This document shows, one piece after another, positions 6,299 to 8,216 of a stretch of 8,216 bases of DNA. The notes below the pieces were generated by a model, which saw only the letters and a list, made by a program, of their open reading frames with translations, made no database searches and was not told where the DNA came from. The position numbers were made by a program, and so were the translations under genes. This DNA comes from Candidatus Poribacteria bacterium (lineage in GTDB: Bacteria; Poribacteria; WGA-4E; GCA-2687025): assembly GCA_002687025.1 (NCBI GenBank), contig NYZG01000439.1, positions 1 to 8,216 on the forward strand, written 5' to 3'. Each line of letters starts with the position of its first letter. The first letter of the stretch is position 1.

Positions 6299-7438
6299 AT
6301 GAGACTCATCAAGCAGCTACCCGACCCGTTCCTCGTGGCCGATGGCAGTCGAGTGGCGAGCCCCGCGGAGTGGTGCCGCCATCGCGGACACCTCACGTCC
6401 ATGATGCTCGGGACACAGTACGGCACGATGCCCGGCCCGCCCGATCGCGTGAGCGTGGACGCGGAGCCGGAGAGCTCTGTCGGCGCCGGACACACCGAAC
6501 AGGTCGTCCGCTTCGACTTCACGCCGCGCGGCGACCGGCCGGACGTGACGTTCGGCATGGCCGCCACCGTGCGGAGGCCGTCGCGCGAGGCGGCTGCCGA
6601 GAGACGGCGCAGGACCGGCTGCGACGACGCGGGCGTCCCCACTCTCATCTACGTGGGTGGCGGCGACTTCCCCACCCTCCTCGACGCCGGTTACATGATC
6701 GTCAGCTACGAGAACAACCAGATCGAACCCATGGACATGGGCAACCCCGTCGTCGGCATCGCGCGCGAGGCGTACGAGATGATCGATCCCGGCGCGTATT
6801 CGTGGGGATCCATCAGCACGTGGGCTTGGGGAGCCCTGCGGCTGGTGGACTACGCGCTGACGTTGGACGATGTGGACGCCGATCGGTTGCTCATCTCGGG
6901 ACACTCGCGGAATGGGAAGACGGCGCTCCTCGCCGGGGCTCTCGACGAACGTGTCGCCCTCGTGAACCCGGCTGGGTCCGGCTGCGCGGGCGCCGGGTCG
7001 TACCTGGCCCTGGGGGACGGTTGCGAGGACCTCGCCGCCCTGACCGACCGAGAGCGTTGGTGGGCGTGGACGCATGGCGACTTCGAGCAGTGGGCGGGCA
7101 AGGAGGCCGATCTGCCCTTCGATCAGCACTTCCTCATGGGACTCGTCGCGCCGCGGCCGGTGCTCAGGACCGAGGGGACGGGCGATGACTGGGCGAATCC
7201 CGAAGGCACGTGCGCCGCATTCCTCGCGACGCAGCCCGTGTACGACTTCCTCGGCGTTCCCGACGCCAATGGCATCCACGTCCGCGAGGGCGGCCACTAC
7301 CAGGGCGACGAGGACATCGACGCTCTCCGCGAATTCGCCGACTGGCATCTCTACGGAGTAGCGCCTTCGCGGGACTTCCATGCGATCCCATATCCCGACG
7401 CGCTGTTCGAGGACAGCTTCGTCTGGTCGCGGCCGTAG
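6299..7438 (+). CDS. CE15-like (glucuronoyl esterase-related) alpha/beta hydrolase without signal peptide
   Basis: With the ATG at 6299 the protein has 379 residues; a GTG at 6284 would add five but has no ribosome site. It follows the layout of bacterial CE15-type esterases: VPTLIYVGGGDFPTLLDAGY (113-132), YENNQIEP (137-144), STWAWGALRLVDYAL (173-187), nucleophile motif GHSRNGKTAL (201-210) with Ser203 and the oxyanion-hole Arg204, then LPFDQHFLMGLVAPRPVL (272-289), DDWANPEG (296-303) and HVREGGHYQGDED (327-339) with His333 as catalytic His. Known CE15 enzymes cleave ester links between glucuronic acid in xylan and lignin, and are secreted. Here no signal peptide is seen, and the usual Glu after the nucleophile (ESGxGG) is replaced by NPAGSGCAG, so the acid may be Asp296 or Asp297 after strand 7. 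The substrate is therefore probably not lignin-bound xylan; another sugar or acyl ester inside the cell is possible. It ends 19 bases before the PhyH gene. Confidence 0.75.
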   Translation: MRLIKQLPDPFLVADGSRVASPAEWCRHRGHLTSMMLGTQYGTMPGPPDRVSVDAEPESSVGAGHTEQVVRFDFTPRGDRPDVTFGMAATVRRPSREAAAERRRRTGCDDAGVPTLIYVGGGDFPTLLDAGYMIVSYENNQIEPMDMGNPVVGIAREAYEMIDPGAYSWGSISTWAWGALRLVDYALTLDDVDADRLLISGHSRNGKTALLAGALDERVALVNPAGSGCAGAGSYLALGDGCEDLAALTDRERWWAWTHGDFEQWAGKEADLPFDQHFLMGLVAPRPVLRTEGTGDDWANPEGTCAAFLATQPVYDFLGVPDANGIHVREGGHYQGDEDIDALREFADWHLYGVAPSRDFHAIPYPDALFEDSFVWSRP

Positions 7439-7445
7439 CGATGTC

Positions 7446-7453
7446 GAGGGGGA
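7446..7453 (+). promoter_or_regulatory. Ribosome binding site setting the PhyH start
   Basis: GAGGGGGA lies just upstream of the ATG at 7458. It distinguishes that start from the ATG at 7441, which is in another frame and opens only a short spurious frame. Confidence 0.6.
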
Positions 7454-7457
7454 CGTC

Positions 7458-8216
7458 ATGGGCTCCGACACCCGCGAAGTGACGCAGGCCGAGCGATTCT
7501 TCTTCGACAACAACGGCTACCTGGTAATTGAGGAGTTCCTGCCGCCCGATCTGGTCGCGAGACTGCTGGATGTGTCGCTGCGCGTCGCCGGAGAGCGTCG
7601 CGACAAGGAGAGCTCCGGGGCGCCCCAGACCGGCATGACGCACGTCGATGGCCGGGACACGCGCTACTTCTACATCCTCGACGACGACCCGCTGTTCCTG
7701 GAGATGCTGACGCACCCGCCGCTGATGCCGTACCTGACCGGCCTTCTGAACGCGAAGCCCCATCACCATGCGTCGGACGTCATCCTCGAGCACGCGCCCA
7801 ACGCGCGCGGCATGGGGTGGCATCTGGACGGGCACGACGACGGCTACCGTCTGTTCGGAGCGCCGATCCCCCTGCTGCAGTTGAAGGTGGGCTACTACCT
7901 GACCGACATGACGGAGCCCGATCAGGGCAACCTGTGCGTGATGCCTGGTAGCCACAAGGCCGCGCATGCGCCGGACGCCGACGACCTACAGCACACCGAC
8001 CTGTTCGATGGCGCCGCGCAGGTGTGCGCTCCGGCGGGCGCGGCGATCCTCTTCCACAACGCGTTGTGGCACTCCGCCGGCCCCCTGACGCGCGACGGCG
8101 GGCGTCGTGTGATCGCGTACTACGCGTACGAGCATCCGTGGATGATGGCCTCGGCCGAGCACTGGGGCTACCGGCAGGGATTCTACGACGCCCTCACGCC
8201 GGAGCAGCGCAGCTTC
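7458..8216 (+). CDS. PhyH family Fe(II)/2-oxoglutarate dioxygenase, C-terminus cut by window edge
   Basis: The frame is open for 253 codons to the right edge; family members are usually somewhat longer, so perhaps some tens of residues are missing. The N-terminus FFFDNNGYLVIEEFLPPDLV (14-33) is typical of PhyH-type proteins. Metal ligands are seen as His122 and Asp124 in MGWHLDGHDD (119-128) and His205 in LFHNALWHSAGP (198-209), with Arg217 twelve residues later positioned to hold the 2-oxoglutarate carboxylate. DQGNLCVMPGSHK (155-167) is the conserved strand-loop of the family. Such enzymes hydroxylate or otherwise oxidise a small substrate using O2 and 2-oxoglutarate; substrates vary widely and phytanoyl-CoA is unlikely to be assumed here. 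No signal peptide is present, so it is cytoplasmic. It follows the esterase by 19 bases with its own ribosome site, suggesting a shared transcript and a linked pathway. Confidence 0.9.
   Translation, partial: MGSDTREVTQAERFFFDNNGYLVIEEFLPPDLVARLLDVSLRVAGERRDKESSGAPQTGMTHVDGRDTRYFYILDDDPLFLEMLTHPPLMPYLTGLLNAKPHHHASDVILEHAPNARGMGWHLDGHDDGYRLFGAPIPLLQLKVGYYLTDMTEPDQGNLCVMPGSHKAAHAPDADDLQHTDLFDGAAQVCAPAGAAILFHNALWHSAGPLTRDGGRRVIAYYAYEHPWMMASAEHWGYRQGFYDALTPEQRSF

Noticed and set aside
6317..7513. Long minus-strand open frame (398 codons) opposite the esterase
   Set aside because: Antisense shadow in GC-rich DNA: no family motif, rich in Arg/Val/Ala/Gly, and the plus strand carries a clear CE15-like protein across the same bases.
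7164..7967. Minus-strand open frame of 267 codons opposite the esterase end and PhyH gene
   Set aside because: It spans two well-supported plus-strand genes and shows no domain; it is a shadow.

Overview
The window is GC-rich, densely packed bacterial DNA. It carries two divergent gene blocks that meet at a roughly 230-base intergenic region (about 5446-5671). The gene content is a 7-TM spermidine-synthase-like protein, a Tat-exported flavin amine oxidase, a signal-less CE15-like esterase and a PhyH-type dioxygenase. That mix is typical of uncultivated or environmental phyla in which PhyH proteins are expanded (Poribacteria, Latescibacterota, Planctomycetota and similar). The taxon is an inference from gene style only. 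No rRNA, tRNA, CRISPR array or transposase was seen.

Left block, minus strand, transcribed from about 5533 down to 1 and beyond the window. In transcription order it holds: (1) a membrane-anchored protein with a Tyr/Trp/Gly-rich segment and a basic Arg/Ser tail (4429-5445); (2) a DUF4178-like single-TM protein with an acidic tail (3816-4421); (3) a DUF350 membrane protein (3468-3776); (4) a Tat-signal, lipobox-bearing FAD amine oxidase (1700-3385); (5) a DUF2617-like protein (1133-1678); (6) a 7-TM polyamine aminopropyltransferase (SpeE-like), cut by the left edge (1-1136). Gaps are 7, 39, 82 and 21 bases, and the last pair overlaps by an ATGA, so this is very probably one operon. DUF350, DUF4178, DUF2617 and membrane SpeE recur together in distant bacteria, yet their joint function is not established. 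This is the best candidate in the window for an undescribed system: an envelope-located polyamine (or polyamine-like) synthesis and oxidation module.

Right block, plus strand. It holds a small lipoprotein with a GGSGTF motif (5672-6220), a 78-base gap with a 12-base tandem repeat bracketed by a 7-base inverted repeat, a CE15-like (glucuronoyl-esterase-like) alpha/beta hydrolase without signal peptide (6299-7438) and, 19 bases later, a PhyH family Fe(II)/2-oxoglutarate dioxygenase truncated by the right edge (7458-8216). The esterase and dioxygenase are probably co-transcribed and may act on a common small molecule or sugar. Whether the lipoprotein belongs to the same transcript is unclear.

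The intergenic region holds a good sigma70-type promoter for the left operon (TTGACA, 18-base spacer, TATCGT), a GC-rich hairpin in its predicted leader and a plausible TATACT -10 box for the rightward genes.
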